A program made the translations under genes and the position numbers. From NCBI GenBank assembly GCA_016183775.1, contig JACPDY010000119.1, positions 1-64,000 on the forward strand: a DNA stretch of 64,000 bases. The letters are read 5' to 3'. Below are positions 18,062-27,052 of the stretch, in pieces. Position 1 is the first letter of the stretch; every line of letters begins with the position of its first letter. A model generated the notes under the pieces. The model had not been told where the DNA came from. It worked only from the letters and a program-made list of their open reading frames with translations, and did no database searches. The stretch comes from Bacteroidota bacterium (GTDB lineage Bacteria > Bacteroidota > Bacteroidia > JABDFU01).

Positions 18062-18089
18062 TTGGAATTATTAAAATTTTATATCTTCG
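18062..18089 (+). promoter_or_regulatory. Promoter of the cobalamin-uptake transcript
   Basis: TTG (18062-18064), a 17-nt spacer and TATCTTCG (18082-18089) fit the Bacteroidota -33/-7 pattern with one change in the -7 box. The riboswitch begins just downstream. The same TATCTTCG box occurs upstream of the giant adhesin gene. Confidence 0.5.
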
Positions 18090-18094
18090 TCCCT

Positions 18095-18268
18095 GATTTG
18101 GTTCTTTGTTATTTAACAAAATAGCAAGATTAAAAGGGAATCAGGTGAAATACCTGGACAGTTCCCGCTGCTGTAAGCACCAATAAGCGTTGCACATCTT
18201 TAGTCACTTTCCCGCTAATGGCGGGATGGGAAGACAGGCAACAGGGTGTAAGTCAGAAGACCTGCCAT
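18095..18268 (+). ncRNA. Cobalamin (B12) riboswitch
   Basis: Conserved cobalamin riboswitch blocks appear in order: AAAAGGGAA, GGTGAAATACCTGGAC (paired loop), GTTCCCGCTGCTGTAAGC, GTCACT with a variable GC hairpin (CCCGC/GCGGG), GGGAAGACAGGC, and the closing B12-box-like GTAAGTCAGAAGACCTGCC. It sits about 125 nt upstream of a TonB-dependent receptor. It is expected to reduce expression of that receptor and the following lipoprotein when cobalamin is plentiful. About 125 nt of sequence after the aptamer would serve as the expression platform; I see no classical terminator there, so translational control is likely. Confidence 0.93.
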
Positions 18269-18392
18269 ATCGTATTAATTATCATTTGAGCTTCCGGGAT
18301 AGGAGTAGAATGAGAAGAAACCAATTTTTCCTCTCATTATTTTTTATCCATGCGGTTTGAATGATAAATGATTCGGGACAGATCATTTATCT

Positions 18393-20345
18393 ATGGAAAC
18401 ATTTGTAAAAAAATTAGTTCTGTTTATTTCGTTAATGAATGCCGCTTTTTGTTTTTCACAAATAAGCCCGGCAGACACTGTACATAATTTGGCTGAAGCA
18501 GAAATTGTCGCCAGCCGGCTTACAGATTTTTCTTCAGGAAATAAAATTCAGGAAATTGATTCAAATATATTAGCCGGAAATAATACTAATACGCTGGCCG
18601 ATCTGCTCACCGATCAATCACAGGTTTTTATAAAGAGTTATGGTATGGGCGGGCTGGCCAGCCCTTCGTTCAGAGGGTCGGGAGCCGGCCATACAGCAGT
18701 GCTTTGGAATGGGTTTAATCTCACAAGTCCAATGTATGGGCAACTTGACCTTGCCCTGGTGCCTGTAAATTTTATAAATACTATAGGGCTTCAATACGGC
18801 GGTTCAGGAGCTTTGTGGGGCAGCGGAGCAGTGGGTGGTGCAATACACCTGAATAACATTGCAGTATTTGACCAAGGGATTTCTGCGGGCGGAACATTCA
18901 GTTATGGAAGTTTTGAAGACAAACAGCAAAACATTGAAGTAACGATAAGCAGGAAAAGATTTGTTTCATCTGCAAAGATATTTAACCACGATGCTAAAAA
19001 TGATTTCCCGTTTACCAATGTCGCCCGATTCGGAATGCCTGAACAAAAGATGGCAAACGCGGAATTAAAGCAGTATGGAATATTGCAGGAAAATTATTTT
19101 AAAATAGGCGAAGGTCAAAAAATAAGTTTCAGATTCTGGTATCAATTCAACGATCGTAACATTCCCGCCAGTATGACGGTTGGCAGCAGCAAATCAAATC
19201 AAAAGGATGAATCCTGTCGCACTACGCTGGAATGGCAATTGAAAAAGGAAAAAATTTCTGTGTTTGTTCGTTCCGCGTATTTTAATGAGGCACTCACTTA
19301 TACTGATCCACTCATTAGTTTGAGATCAGGAAGTCATTCCGGATCTTTTATTTCTGAAGCCGAAAGTAAGATCCGTATTACTTCTGTGCAGTCAATTAAT
19401 ATTGGGATTAACAATACATACAATGAAGCTGTTTCAAAAAAGAGTATTAATGAGGTGGTGACGAGTGACTATATTAAAAGTCCGTATCAAAACAGGACAT
19501 CATTTTTTAGTTCCTATCGCATAAATAACAAAAAGGATACATGGAGAGGAACACTTACCCTGCGGCAGGAGTTTGTAAGTAATGGCAAATATCCATTTGC
19601 AGCATCAGCAGGATTTGAAGGCCGGGTGTTTAAGAAGATCAGGTCAAGAGGAAGCGTATCAAAAAACTACCGGCTGCCAACGTTCAATGATCTGTATTGG
19701 ACGCCTGGTGGGAATCCGGGTCTGGTGTCAGAAAGTGGAATAAGTGAAGAGCTGGGACTTGCTTTAATTCATCACACAATTGATTTTTTACTAGAGGCAG
19801 AAGTAACCGCTTTTAATAACAACGTTGATAATTGGATCATTTGGCTGCCTGACAAATATGGAATATGGTCGCCGGCAAATGTTTTATCCGTTTGGGCCCG
19901 TGGGATGGAATATGATCTGAAACTGCAGTATTCTATAAATAAAATAAAAATAGCTTTTGGAGCACATTATTATTTTGTGCTTTCAACCAACAGGAAAATA
20001 TATTTAGGCAGCGAAGCCTCATTGAATAAACAGCTCATTTATTCTCCTGCAGAAAAGGCTATTGTTAATGCAGGATTGGAGTATAAGGGTTTTAAATTTT
20101 CATTTTCTTATAACTATGTGGGCTATAGATATACTACCTCTGATAATACCCAATATCTGAATCCTTATCACATAGGTAATGCTGCGCTGAGTAAAACGCT
20201 TATCGTTTCTAAAATGAATGTGAAAGCGTTTATTCAGGTGAATAATATATGGGACCAAGCCTACCAGATTATTGCATACTTCGCTATGCCCGGCAGATAT
20301 TACCAGGCAGGCATCGCCGTAAATTTCGAGCACCTGAATAAATAA
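18393..20345 (+). CDS. btuB: BtuB-like TonB-dependent cobalamin receptor
   Basis: 650 residues with a signal peptide (cleavage near CFSQ, residue 23), a plug domain (roughly 35-150: NTLADLLTDQSQVFIKSYG, SPSFRGSGAGHTAVLWNG, GSGALWGSGAVGGAIHL) and a 22-strand-type barrel with many aromatic-ended strands. There is no N-terminal carboxypeptidase-like extension. It transports a ligand across the outer membrane using TonB energy. Assignment to cobalamin rests on the riboswitch directly upstream and the BtuG-like lipoprotein gene 35 nt downstream rather than on residues of the receptor itself. Confidence 0.9.
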   Translation: METFVKKLVLFISLMNAAFCFSQISPADTVHNLAEAEIVASRLTDFSSGNKIQEIDSNILAGNNTNTLADLLTDQSQVFIKSYGMGGLASPSFRGSGAGHTAVLWNGFNLTSPMYGQLDLALVPVNFINTIGLQYGGSGALWGSGAVGGAIHLNNIAVFDQGISAGGTFSYGSFEDKQQNIEVTISRKRFVSSAKIFNHDAKNDFPFTNVARFGMPEQKMANAELKQYGILQENYFKIGEGQKISFRFWYQFNDRNIPASMTVGSSKSNQKDESCRTTLEWQLKKEKISVFVRSAYFNEALTYTDPLISLRSGSHSGSFISEAESKIRITSVQSINIGINNTYNEAVSKKSINEVVTSDYIKSPYQNRTSFFSSYRINNKKDTWRGTLTLRQEFVSNGKYPFAASAGFEGRVFKKIRSRGSVSKNYRLPTFNDLYWTPGGNPGLVSESGISEELGLALIHHTIDFLLEAEVTAFNNNVDNWIIWLPDKYGIWSPANVLSVWARGMEYDLKLQYSINKIKIAFGAHYYFVLSTNRKIYLGSEASLNKQLIYSPAEKAIVNAGLEYKGFKFSFSYNYVGYRYTTSDNTQYLNPYHIGNAALSKTLIVSKMNVKAFIQVNNIWDQAYQIIAYFAMPGRYYQAGIAVNFEHLNK

Positions 20346-20380
20346 TCAAAACAAACTATAAATCTAAAAACCCAAACAAA

Positions 20381-21457
20381 ATGACTCAAGTAACAAAATG
20401 GCTGGCAATAGGCTCAATAGCATTTGCAGTATCAATATCCGGATGTAAAAAAGCTGACCCGGTAAATACCAATAGCCCATCAGGAGCTTATGGATCCGGA
20501 ATATTTATAACCTGTGAAGGACCTTATGGGTCCGGAACCGGAACTGTGAGTTTTTATAACAGAAGCACCGGAGCGGTGAGCAATGATATTTTTCAGACCG
20601 CGAATAGCCTGCCGCTTGGTAATGTGGTACAATCAATGAGTGTTTATAATGGAAAAGGATATGTCGCAGTGAATAATGCGGGTAAGGTGGAAGTAGTAAC
20701 TGCTGATAATTTTAAATCATCCGGCACTATTACCGGGGTCAATCAACCCCGTTATTTTTTAGGGATCGATAACAGTAAAGGGTATGTTACCGAGTGGGGG
20801 ACGACCGGGCTCAATGGCGCGGTAAAAGTGATCAACTTGGCAACTAATACCGTGTCTTCAACTATCAATACAGGGAAGGGAGCCGAAAAAATGGTTAAGT
20901 CGGGCAATTCTGTTTATGTTACTTGCAAAGGAGGGTTCGATAATGATAGTGTAGTAACTGTTATTAATTCGACAACTGATGTGGTTTCAACAAGTATTAA
21001 AGTTGGTCCAAATCCGGATGGCATACAGGTAGATGCTAATGGAAAAATATGGGTGCTGTGCGGAGGACGATGGAACACTTCTTTTACAGCGTTGGCCGAA
21101 ACAGGAGCATTGGTAAGGATTAATCCTTCAAACAACACTGTTGAACAAACATATACATTTAGCTCCACTTCTTCAACTCCATCCAATCTTTCCATCAATG
21201 GTGCAAAAAATAAATTGTACTACACTTACCAGGGAAACATTTATACGCAGGATATATCGGCTCCTGGTTTAAGCAGCACGGCATTTATTGGCAGAAGCTT
21301 TTATGGGATGGGGATAGATTCTGCAAATGATTATTTATACGGTGCCGATGCCGGTAATTTCAGCAGTAACGGATATGTGATCCGGTTTAATGCTACAGGA
21401 AGCAAAGTAGATAGTTTCCAGGTAGGTGTTATTCCGAATGGATTCTTTTTCAAATAA
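20381..21457 (+). CDS. btuG: BtuG-like surface lipoprotein, YncE-type beta-propeller
   Basis: 358 residues. A lipoprotein signal ends in SISGC (lipid-bearing Cys at about residue 22). The mature protein is a seven-bladed-type propeller with repeated blade motifs (VINLATNTVSSTINTG, VINSTTDVVSTSIKVG, GPNPDGIQVDANGKIWVLCGG), as in the DUF5074/YncE group. In Bacteroides, BtuG of this fold sits on the cell surface, binds cobalamin very tightly and passes it to BtuB. Co-transcription with the riboswitch-controlled receptor supports the same role here. Exact orthology to BtuG was not tested. Confidence 0.85.
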   Translation: MTQVTKWLAIGSIAFAVSISGCKKADPVNTNSPSGAYGSGIFITCEGPYGSGTGTVSFYNRSTGAVSNDIFQTANSLPLGNVVQSMSVYNGKGYVAVNNAGKVEVVTADNFKSSGTITGVNQPRYFLGIDNSKGYVTEWGTTGLNGAVKVINLATNTVSSTINTGKGAEKMVKSGNSVYVTCKGGFDNDSVVTVINSTTDVVSTSIKVGPNPDGIQVDANGKIWVLCGGRWNTSFTALAETGALVRINPSNNTVEQTYTFSSTSSTPSNLSINGAKNKLYYTYQGNIYTQDISAPGLSSTAFIGRSFYGMGIDSANDYLYGADAGNFSSNGYVIRFNATGSKVDSFQVGVIPNGFFFK

Positions 21458-21494
21458 TTTGTTAAAGTTTATATCAAATAAGATTTTTGGTGGG

Positions 21495-21582
21495 CTTTCA
21501 TGTTTTGGTGTTTTAGTGGCAATTGGATTTTAGCCACCAAAGCACGAAAGCTACAAACATGCCTGCAGGTCAGGCAGGTTTG
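21495..21582. repeat. Intergenic inverted-repeat and CCTGCC element
   Basis: An imperfect inverted repeat (21495-21520 against 21533-21550, CTTTCATG...AGTGGC / GCCACCAAAGCACGAAAG) is followed directly by the TGCCTGC...GCAGGTTTG palindrome (21560-21582) that resembles positions 1-20. It lies between convergent genes. The style is that of dispersed non-coding repeats in Bacteroidota genomes; it may also end transcription. Confidence 0.55.
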
Positions 21583-21668
21583 TACCAAATATTTTTTTGA
21601 AAAAAATGGCATGCAATAATCTTATTCAATACGATCTCTATTGAACAGAAAGAAGATTTCTCCGTTTT

Positions 21669-23030
21669 TTATAACCGAAACAACATTGCGAAAATTATCC
21701 TGTCCTCTGATTTTACAAGGTCAGGAGCCCAGCCAAAAGGTAAAGGTGTGGTTGTATAACCTGTAGGAGAGGTAACGCCGCCCGGGCCGGCAAAGTAGGG
21801 CACACTTGATTCACGGTGAACGTATTCGATACGGAATGTTATACTTTGATTCGGCATCCAATCGAAATTGGTTGAACAATCCCACCCGTTAAATTGGTCT
21901 CCGGGGTTTGCGCTGAACGGAAAGGCTCCTGCAGTTGCAGTGGGATTGGTTGGATTTGGCAAAGGACTCGCCTGCCCTGTGGGATAGAGAACTAAATAAC
22001 GTCCGGGATTCGACATCATTCCTCCTCCTATGGTCCATGCGAATTTATTTTTATTGAACCATACACGATTGTAAAACATTGCACTTACAAAATTTTGTGC
22101 GGGACCTTTCGCGGCATCACTTTGAAACCCATTCACGCCGGAACCTTTTTCATAACCTATATCTACCGTAAGTGAAAATGCCATTTGACTCACCCTCTTT
22201 GATTTCTTGTTACTGTAATACCTTCCCAAAAAGCTGTTGTCGGAGTGAAACCTGTGCCGTCCGGGCAGTCCCGCCGCATCTGCGCCATAATAATTATTTG
22301 TAAGAAGTTTAATGTTTTCATTCGGACACCACGTAACATTTCCTCCGATTCCCGGCATTTCGTTGAACATACCATAACTCTGCCATCCGTTTATGATCCA
22401 TGGCTCGATCTTCAGCCGTTTTGTCGGGAATAACTGAACACGGATACCGTTGAAAAACCAGGGTGTATTATCGGAAGTAAATGAGGCCTGATATTCCCAG
22501 TTTTCCACCTGGTAATAGGAGTTGAGGCCTAAATAGGACATGAACATTCCGGCATCCACGTTAATGCCATGCATTACATTAAAATGATATCCTCCGTAAG
22601 CTTCGCTCAGGTAACGGTAAACATTTGCAAGATCATATTGTCCGCGGTACACACTATAATCGTTGCGGGGAACAACTGTTGAGCGCGTCCCAAACTGAGT
22701 CACGATCCGGCCCCGTGCACCAAGATAATTTAATTCAGCCCCTAAGCCGGCACATGAAATTTCCAATTCATTGTTGCGGGCAAGCGCTGTGGAACCAACA
22801 ACTGTGTGATCGATAGGATTATTGAATGAATTGGTATAATTCACATCGATCATAATGATGCCGGTAACATATTTGCCGGTCAGCACCGCAGAATCCCGCC
22901 GGTCATTACCATTTTGCCAGGTCTGGTCCATTCCCTCGAAAGGGATTTGAGATTTAACCGACGTATCTTTCTGTGCAAGTATATTTAACCGGCAGAAAGT
23001 TATTATCAACAATATGGAGAGCAGTTTCAT
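21669..23030 (-). CDS. Outer-membrane porin (BBP2/OmpL-like)
   Basis: 453 residues. A signal peptide (1-19, ending ILAQ) is followed by alternating hydrophobic/aromatic strands typical of a beta-barrel, with an aromatic C-terminal residue pattern (IIFAMLFRL). Segments such as GYHFNVMHGINVDAGMFMSYLG and NGWQSYGMFNEMPGIGG resemble the beta-barrel porin-2 family, which forms passive channels. It is followed on the same strand by its upstream neighbour, another barrel 55 nt away, suggesting co-transcription. The substrate is unknown. Confidence 0.8.
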   Translation of the reverse strand: MKLLSILLIITFCRLNILAQKDTSVKSQIPFEGMDQTWQNGNDRRDSAVLTGKYVTGIIMIDVNYTNSFNNPIDHTVVGSTALARNNELEISCAGLGAELNYLGARGRIVTQFGTRSTVVPRNDYSVYRGQYDLANVYRYLSEAYGGYHFNVMHGINVDAGMFMSYLGLNSYYQVENWEYQASFTSDNTPWFFNGIRVQLFPTKRLKIEPWIINGWQSYGMFNEMPGIGGNVTWCPNENIKLLTNNYYGADAAGLPGRHRFHSDNSFLGRYYSNKKSKRVSQMAFSLTVDIGYEKGSGVNGFQSDAAKGPAQNFVSAMFYNRVWFNKNKFAWTIGGGMMSNPGRYLVLYPTGQASPLPNPTNPTATAGAFPFSANPGDQFNGWDCSTNFDWMPNQSITFRIEYVHRESSVPYFAGPGGVTSPTGYTTTPLPFGWAPDLVKSEDRIIFAMLFRL

Positions 23031-23085
23031 TTTTGGTTTTGGTGTTTTAAGGTATGGTTGCAGTCAATTTCTTAAGGATCAAATT

Positions 23086-23781
23086 TCATTCGGTTTTTGT
23101 TTCAATATTGCTTTCCCCACCGCTAAAAATATATTTAAATGAAAATTGAAAGGCCAAATTGTTTCCCTGGTTGAACGCGGCGGGCAGATAAACCAGTGCG
23201 GGTCCCGGAGCGGGATTCTTTTTTGTGACCGGAATAACGGAATTGCTGTAACGAAGACAGAAATATAAATTTGAATTGAAATTATAATCGATACCCGCTA
23301 AAATACTCACATCGGTTTTGTTGAAATTTTTCGGATCAATGCTCTGGGTGTAGTTGGTGTTGCCGATCAGTTCGGAATAGATCAAACGGCCAACCGACAC
23401 GCCCCCCTCAAGGTCAAACCTGGTCGAAGGTTTTTTAAACAATGTAAAATGCAAATGCCGTCTGAAAATAAGCGGTATCTCAACATAGTTGAATGAAAGC
23501 TTAAAATAATCGTTATTGGCGGAATCCGGGCGCTGTAAACTTCCCTTTTGAACATAATTTATTTCAAGCTGAAAAACATTTTTTTCATTAAGAGTGGTAT
23601 TCACTATTCCGCCGGCCGTAAACCCCAGTTTGTTAAAATGAGTGAAATTATCCCGGGTTCCCGCCCCCGCAACATCGGTGGCGACGGCTCCTGCTGTTAA
23701 TCCTGCTCTGAAGCGTTGCGCTATAGAAACATTCAGAATAAATAACATGAATAAAAAAAGATTAAACTGCTTTCTGTTCAT
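23086..23781 (-). CDS. Outer-membrane beta-barrel protein (PorT-like family)
   Basis: 231 residues with a signal peptide (ending SIAQ at about residue 21) and an eight-strand-type barrel: GLTAGAVATDVAG, LEINYVQKGSL, YVEIPLIFRRHL, LEGGVSVGRLIY, and a final FQFSFKYIF strand. This is the common porin-family or PorT-like barrel of Bacteroidota. No specific function can be read off. It is divergent from the small His-rich gene at 23864 and upstream of the BBP2-like porin. Confidence 0.8.
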   Translation of the reverse strand: MNRKQFNLFLFMLFILNVSIAQRFRAGLTAGAVATDVAGAGTRDNFTHFNKLGFTAGGIVNTTLNEKNVFQLEINYVQKGSLQRPDSANNDYFKLSFNYVEIPLIFRRHLHFTLFKKPSTRFDLEGGVSVGRLIYSELIGNTNYTQSIDPKNFNKTDVSILAGIDYNFNSNLYFCLRYSNSVIPVTKKNPAPGPALVYLPAAFNQGNNLAFQFSFKYIFSGGESNIETKTE

Positions 23782-23863
23782 TGTGTAAAATTACAATAAA
23801 AGCAATGGGTTTAAGAATAAGAAGAATCAGTATTTTGAATTTATTTGTTATTTTTGTTCCGCA

Positions 23864-24178
23864 ATGTCCGGCGTACTAAAAAAAATATTTTCATTCATTC
23901 TGTGTGCCGGCATTTTAGCACCCATCATTGAAAAGAGTATTCACTCTTACGGACATCGTAATGATGTTCATTGCACTTCGGCAAGCAAACATTTTCATGA
24001 ACACGAACACAATTGTTCGGTTTGTGATTATGAACTGCCTGCCCAATTGGCTCAGTCTTCCTGTTGTGATTTTAAAGTTTACTGCCGATCTTTCCTGTAC
24101 GTAAACAATTATCATAATTCTTTCACAGCAGGTGATCTGTTTTTCTCCACCTCCCGGGCTCCTCCTGTACAAGCTTGA
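23864..24178 (+). CDS. Small His/Cys-rich exported protein, 104 aa
   Basis: An N-terminal hydrophobic segment (FSFILCAGILAPIIEKSIH) probably targets it to the periplasm. It is followed by a potential metal-binding stretch, HFHEHEHNCSVCDYEL, and CCDFKVYC. Small proteins of this kind often precede TonB receptors for metal ions in this phylum. The next gene, 100 nt downstream, is such a receptor. A TATTTTTG box overlaps 23849-23856, very close to the ATG. Metal binding is inferred from composition, and the metal (zinc or copper, for example) is not determined. Confidence 0.7.
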   Translation: MSGVLKKIFSFILCAGILAPIIEKSIHSYGHRNDVHCTSASKHFHEHEHNCSVCDYELPAQLAQSSCCDFKVYCRSFLYVNNYHNSFTAGDLFFSTSRAPPVQA

Positions 24179-24213
24179 CCTTTTATAGAAGTCCTTATGC
24201 AAGGCCAATCTGC

Positions 24214-24232
24214 ATACCGGTTATGCCGGTAT
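24214..24232 (+). other. Perfect hairpin between His-rich gene and TonB receptor
   Basis: ATACCGG, loop TTATG, CCGGTAT. No T-run follows, so it is not a standard terminator. It may affect relative expression or RNA processing between the two genes. Confidence 0.4.
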
Positions 24233-24278
24233 TGACAGCCTGTAAATCATACTTATTTATTCCTTAAATTATTTTCTT

Positions 24279-26711
24279 ATGAAGAAGATTATATTATTCA
24301 TTATATATGTATTTATCGTTGATGTTACCCTGGCATTAACCACTGTAAATAGTGCGAAAACATTTTTATCGGGGACGGTTACTGATAGTGCAACAGGTGA
24401 GCCGCTGGCAGGGGCGGTTATATACCTTCCTGACCTGAAAACCGGTGCCGCATCGGGGGTTGACGGCACTTATAAAATTGAAAATCTGCCCCGGATTAAG
24501 ACACTTGTGCAGGTAAGTTTGATCGGATACAAAAGCATCGTGGAAAACATTAACCTGGCTGAGAGCACTGTGAGAGATTTTGTTTTGGAAGCATCCATCA
24601 AAGAGATGCATGAGGTTGTTGTGACAGGACTATCGCAGGCTGCTGAACGCACACGAACTCCGACACCAATTTCATTGGTGTCAAAAACGCAGTTGCTTCA
24701 GAATGCTTCCACAAATATCATTGACGCCATCGCGGCTCAACCCGGTGTGTCGCAGCTAACAACAGGAGCCGGGATATCAAAACCTGTGATCCGGGGATTG
24801 GGATATAACAGGGTTGTGGTGGTAAATGATGGCATACGTCAGGAAGGTAATCAATGGGGTGATGAGCATGGAATTGAAATTGACGAATTATCAGTGAACA
24901 GGGTAGAGATTCTGAAAGGGCCAGCGAGCCTTGCTTATGGTTCGGATGCCATGGCAGGTGTGGTCAATATGATGAGCGCACCTACGCTGCCCAATGGAAA
25001 GATAGAAGGGAGCATAACAGTAAATTACCAGACAAATAACGGACTCATCAGCCATTCGGGAAATGTTGCCGGAAATATAAATGGATTTATCTGGGATCTG
25101 CGATACACCAATAAGCAGGCGCATGCCTACAAAAATAAATATGACGGGTATGTTTTTAATTCGGGATTCACAGAAAATAATTTCTCCGGAATGACCGGGT
25201 TGAATCGTTCGTGGGGATATTCACACCTGCATTTCAGTATATATGATTTTATGCCCGGTGTTGTTGAAGGCGCGCGCGACAGCGCGACAGGCCGGTTTGT
25301 AAAATCGATTGCACTTAATGATACCACAGAGGGAACTCAACTTGTTTCTCCGGCTGAAATGAAAAGCTATGCCCCTTTCACCCCGTATCAAAAGATAAAA
25401 CATTATAAGGCGGCGCTTAATAATAATTTTATTATTGGCCGGGGAAATTTAAAGCTTACACTTGGCTTTCAACAAAATCACCGGCAGGAGTATGCCGATA
25501 TTTTTAAACCAGGGCAGTATGGGTTATTTTTTTTACTCAACACATTTAATTATGACGTGCGTTATGTGTTGCCTGAAAAAAATAATTTCCATATTTCATT
25601 TGGGTTAAATGGCATGCAGCAAACATCCCAAAACAAAGGGAGTGAATATTTGGTGCCGGAGTATGACCTGTTTGATGCAGGGCTATTCGCTTTAGCTAAA
25701 AAATCGTTTGATAAACTGGATGTCAGCGGAGGAATCCGTTTTGATTCAAGAGGTCAGCGGGGCAAGGAGTTATATTTGAACAGTAAGGATGAAAAAGTTG
25801 AAGTGCCTGATACCGGTTCCATACAACGATTTGCAAAATTCAACACCGGGTTCAGGGGTTTTTCGGGCAGCATAGGCGCGACATACCAGTTCTCGGAGTA
25901 TGTTTATACAAAGCTCAATTTTTCGCGCGGTTACCGTGCACCAAATATTGGCGAGATAGGGGCTAACGGTATACATGACGGAACAATACGTTATGAGATT
26001 GGCGACCCCAAACTAAATTCAGAGAGCAGTTTGCAGGTCGATTATGCGCTGGGCTTCAATACCAAACACATTTCAGCCGAGCTTGATCTGTTCACTAATA
26101 CCATTAACAATTTTACTTTTTTACGGAAGTTAAGCAGTGTGAGCGGAGGCGATTCGATCAGTGAAGGTTTCAGCACATTCAAATTTGTGCAGGGTAATGC
26201 AGGGTTGCTTGGCGGCGAAATTGTGATTGATGTGCATCCGCACCCGCTCGATTGGCTTCATTTCGAAAACTCATTTTCGTATGTGCAGGCCGTTCAGTCA
26301 GGACAGACAGATTCAACTAAATATCTGCCTTTCACACCTGCGCCTAAATTGCAATCCGATCTCAGGGCCGATCTCAGGAAAGCGGGAGAGTTTTTCGGGA
26401 ATGCCTACATTAAATTAGGGGTTGATCATTATTTCACGCAGGACAAGATCTATTCTGCATACAACACCGAAACAAAAACTCCTGGATACACACTTGTCAA
26501 TTTGGGTGCCGGAGCAGATGTGATTGTGAAAGATAAAACTGTTGTATCATTTTATATAAGTGTAAATAATCTCACGGATATAGGATACCAGAGTCATTTG
26601 AACCGGTTAAAATATTCCGACCTGAATTATACTACGGGCCGTACAGGTGTATACAATATGGGCAGAAACATTAGTTTCAAGGTGGTGGTTCCTTTTAAAA
26701 TTAAGAAGTAA
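24279..26711 (+). CDS. TonB-dependent receptor with carboxypeptidase-like N-domain (probable metal uptake)
   Basis: 810 residues: a signal peptide, a CarboxypepD_reg-like domain (about 30-115: LSGTVTDSATGEPLAGAVIY... VSLIGYKS), a TonB-box-like EVVVTG, a plug (125-230: ISKPVIRGLGYNRVVVVNDG, ILKGPASLAYGSDAMAGVVN), and a barrel ending MGRNISFKVVVPFKIKK. The plug QWGDEHGIEIDEL and loop histidines resemble metal-ion receptors of the ZnuD type. The neighbouring His-rich small protein points the same way. No riboswitch is seen. The substrate is inferred, not shown. Confidence 0.85.
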   Translation: MKKIILFIIYVFIVDVTLALTTVNSAKTFLSGTVTDSATGEPLAGAVIYLPDLKTGAASGVDGTYKIENLPRIKTLVQVSLIGYKSIVENINLAESTVRDFVLEASIKEMHEVVVTGLSQAAERTRTPTPISLVSKTQLLQNASTNIIDAIAAQPGVSQLTTGAGISKPVIRGLGYNRVVVVNDGIRQEGNQWGDEHGIEIDELSVNRVEILKGPASLAYGSDAMAGVVNMMSAPTLPNGKIEGSITVNYQTNNGLISHSGNVAGNINGFIWDLRYTNKQAHAYKNKYDGYVFNSGFTENNFSGMTGLNRSWGYSHLHFSIYDFMPGVVEGARDSATGRFVKSIALNDTTEGTQLVSPAEMKSYAPFTPYQKIKHYKAALNNNFIIGRGNLKLTLGFQQNHRQEYADIFKPGQYGLFFLLNTFNYDVRYVLPEKNNFHISFGLNGMQQTSQNKGSEYLVPEYDLFDAGLFALAKKSFDKLDVSGGIRFDSRGQRGKELYLNSKDEKVEVPDTGSIQRFAKFNTGFRGFSGSIGATYQFSEYVYTKLNFSRGYRAPNIGEIGANGIHDGTIRYEIGDPKLNSESSLQVDYALGFNTKHISAELDLFTNTINNFTFLRKLSSVSGGDSISEGFSTFKFVQGNAGLLGGEIVIDVHPHPLDWLHFENSFSYVQAVQSGQTDSTKYLPFTPAPKLQSDLRADLRKAGEFFGNAYIKLGVDHYFTQDKIYSAYNTETKTPGYTLVNLGAGADVIVKDKTVVSFYISVNNLTDIGYQSHLNRLKYSDLNYTTGRTGVYNMGRNISFKVVVPFKIKK

Positions 26712-26727
26712 GGGTTGGAAGTTCGAG

Positions 26728-26757
26728 GTCGGAAGTTTGAAGTCTTCCGACTTTTTC
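26728..26757 (+). terminator. Rho-independent terminator after the TonB receptor
   Basis: GTCGGAAG and CTTCCGAC arms with an 8-base loop are followed by TTTTT. It begins 16 nt after the receptor stop codon. Confidence 0.8.
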
Positions 26758-26840
26758 AAAATGCAACAAAGCCCGGTCTATGTAAATATCCGTTTATAAC
26801 AGTAAACTTGTGGATGCCAGGCCCACAAGTTTCATTTTTC

Positions 26841-26869
26841 TTGTTTTACAAAAGAGTTTTGTATCTTCG
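26841..26869 (+). promoter_or_regulatory. Promoter upstream of the giant adhesin gene
   Basis: TTG (26841-26843), an 18-nt spacer and TATCTTCG (26862-26869), the same -7 box as the cobalamin transcript. It would give a leader of about 175 nt before the TTG start at 27053. I see no clear structure in that leader, and the short open frame across it (26715-27035) does not look coding. Confidence 0.5.
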
Positions 26870-27052
26870 GGCCTTAATACTTGCAGTTCAGGCAATTGAT
26901 TTAACAGAAAAGCCTTCTTTTGTTAAAATTGTTAACTACTTTGTGGATAAAGATCAGGCTAATTGCTTAAAACAGCGGTGTTTGTGTAACATATTTGTGG
27001 TTGTTTGCGTAAAAAACAGGTATTGCAGTCCATAGTATAAAGTATCTCGCTT

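Noticed and set aside
26715-27035. 106-aa open frame upstream of the giant adhesin
   Set aside because: It runs through a terminator and a promoter, has no recognisable domain and odd composition, and overlaps the untranslated leader.
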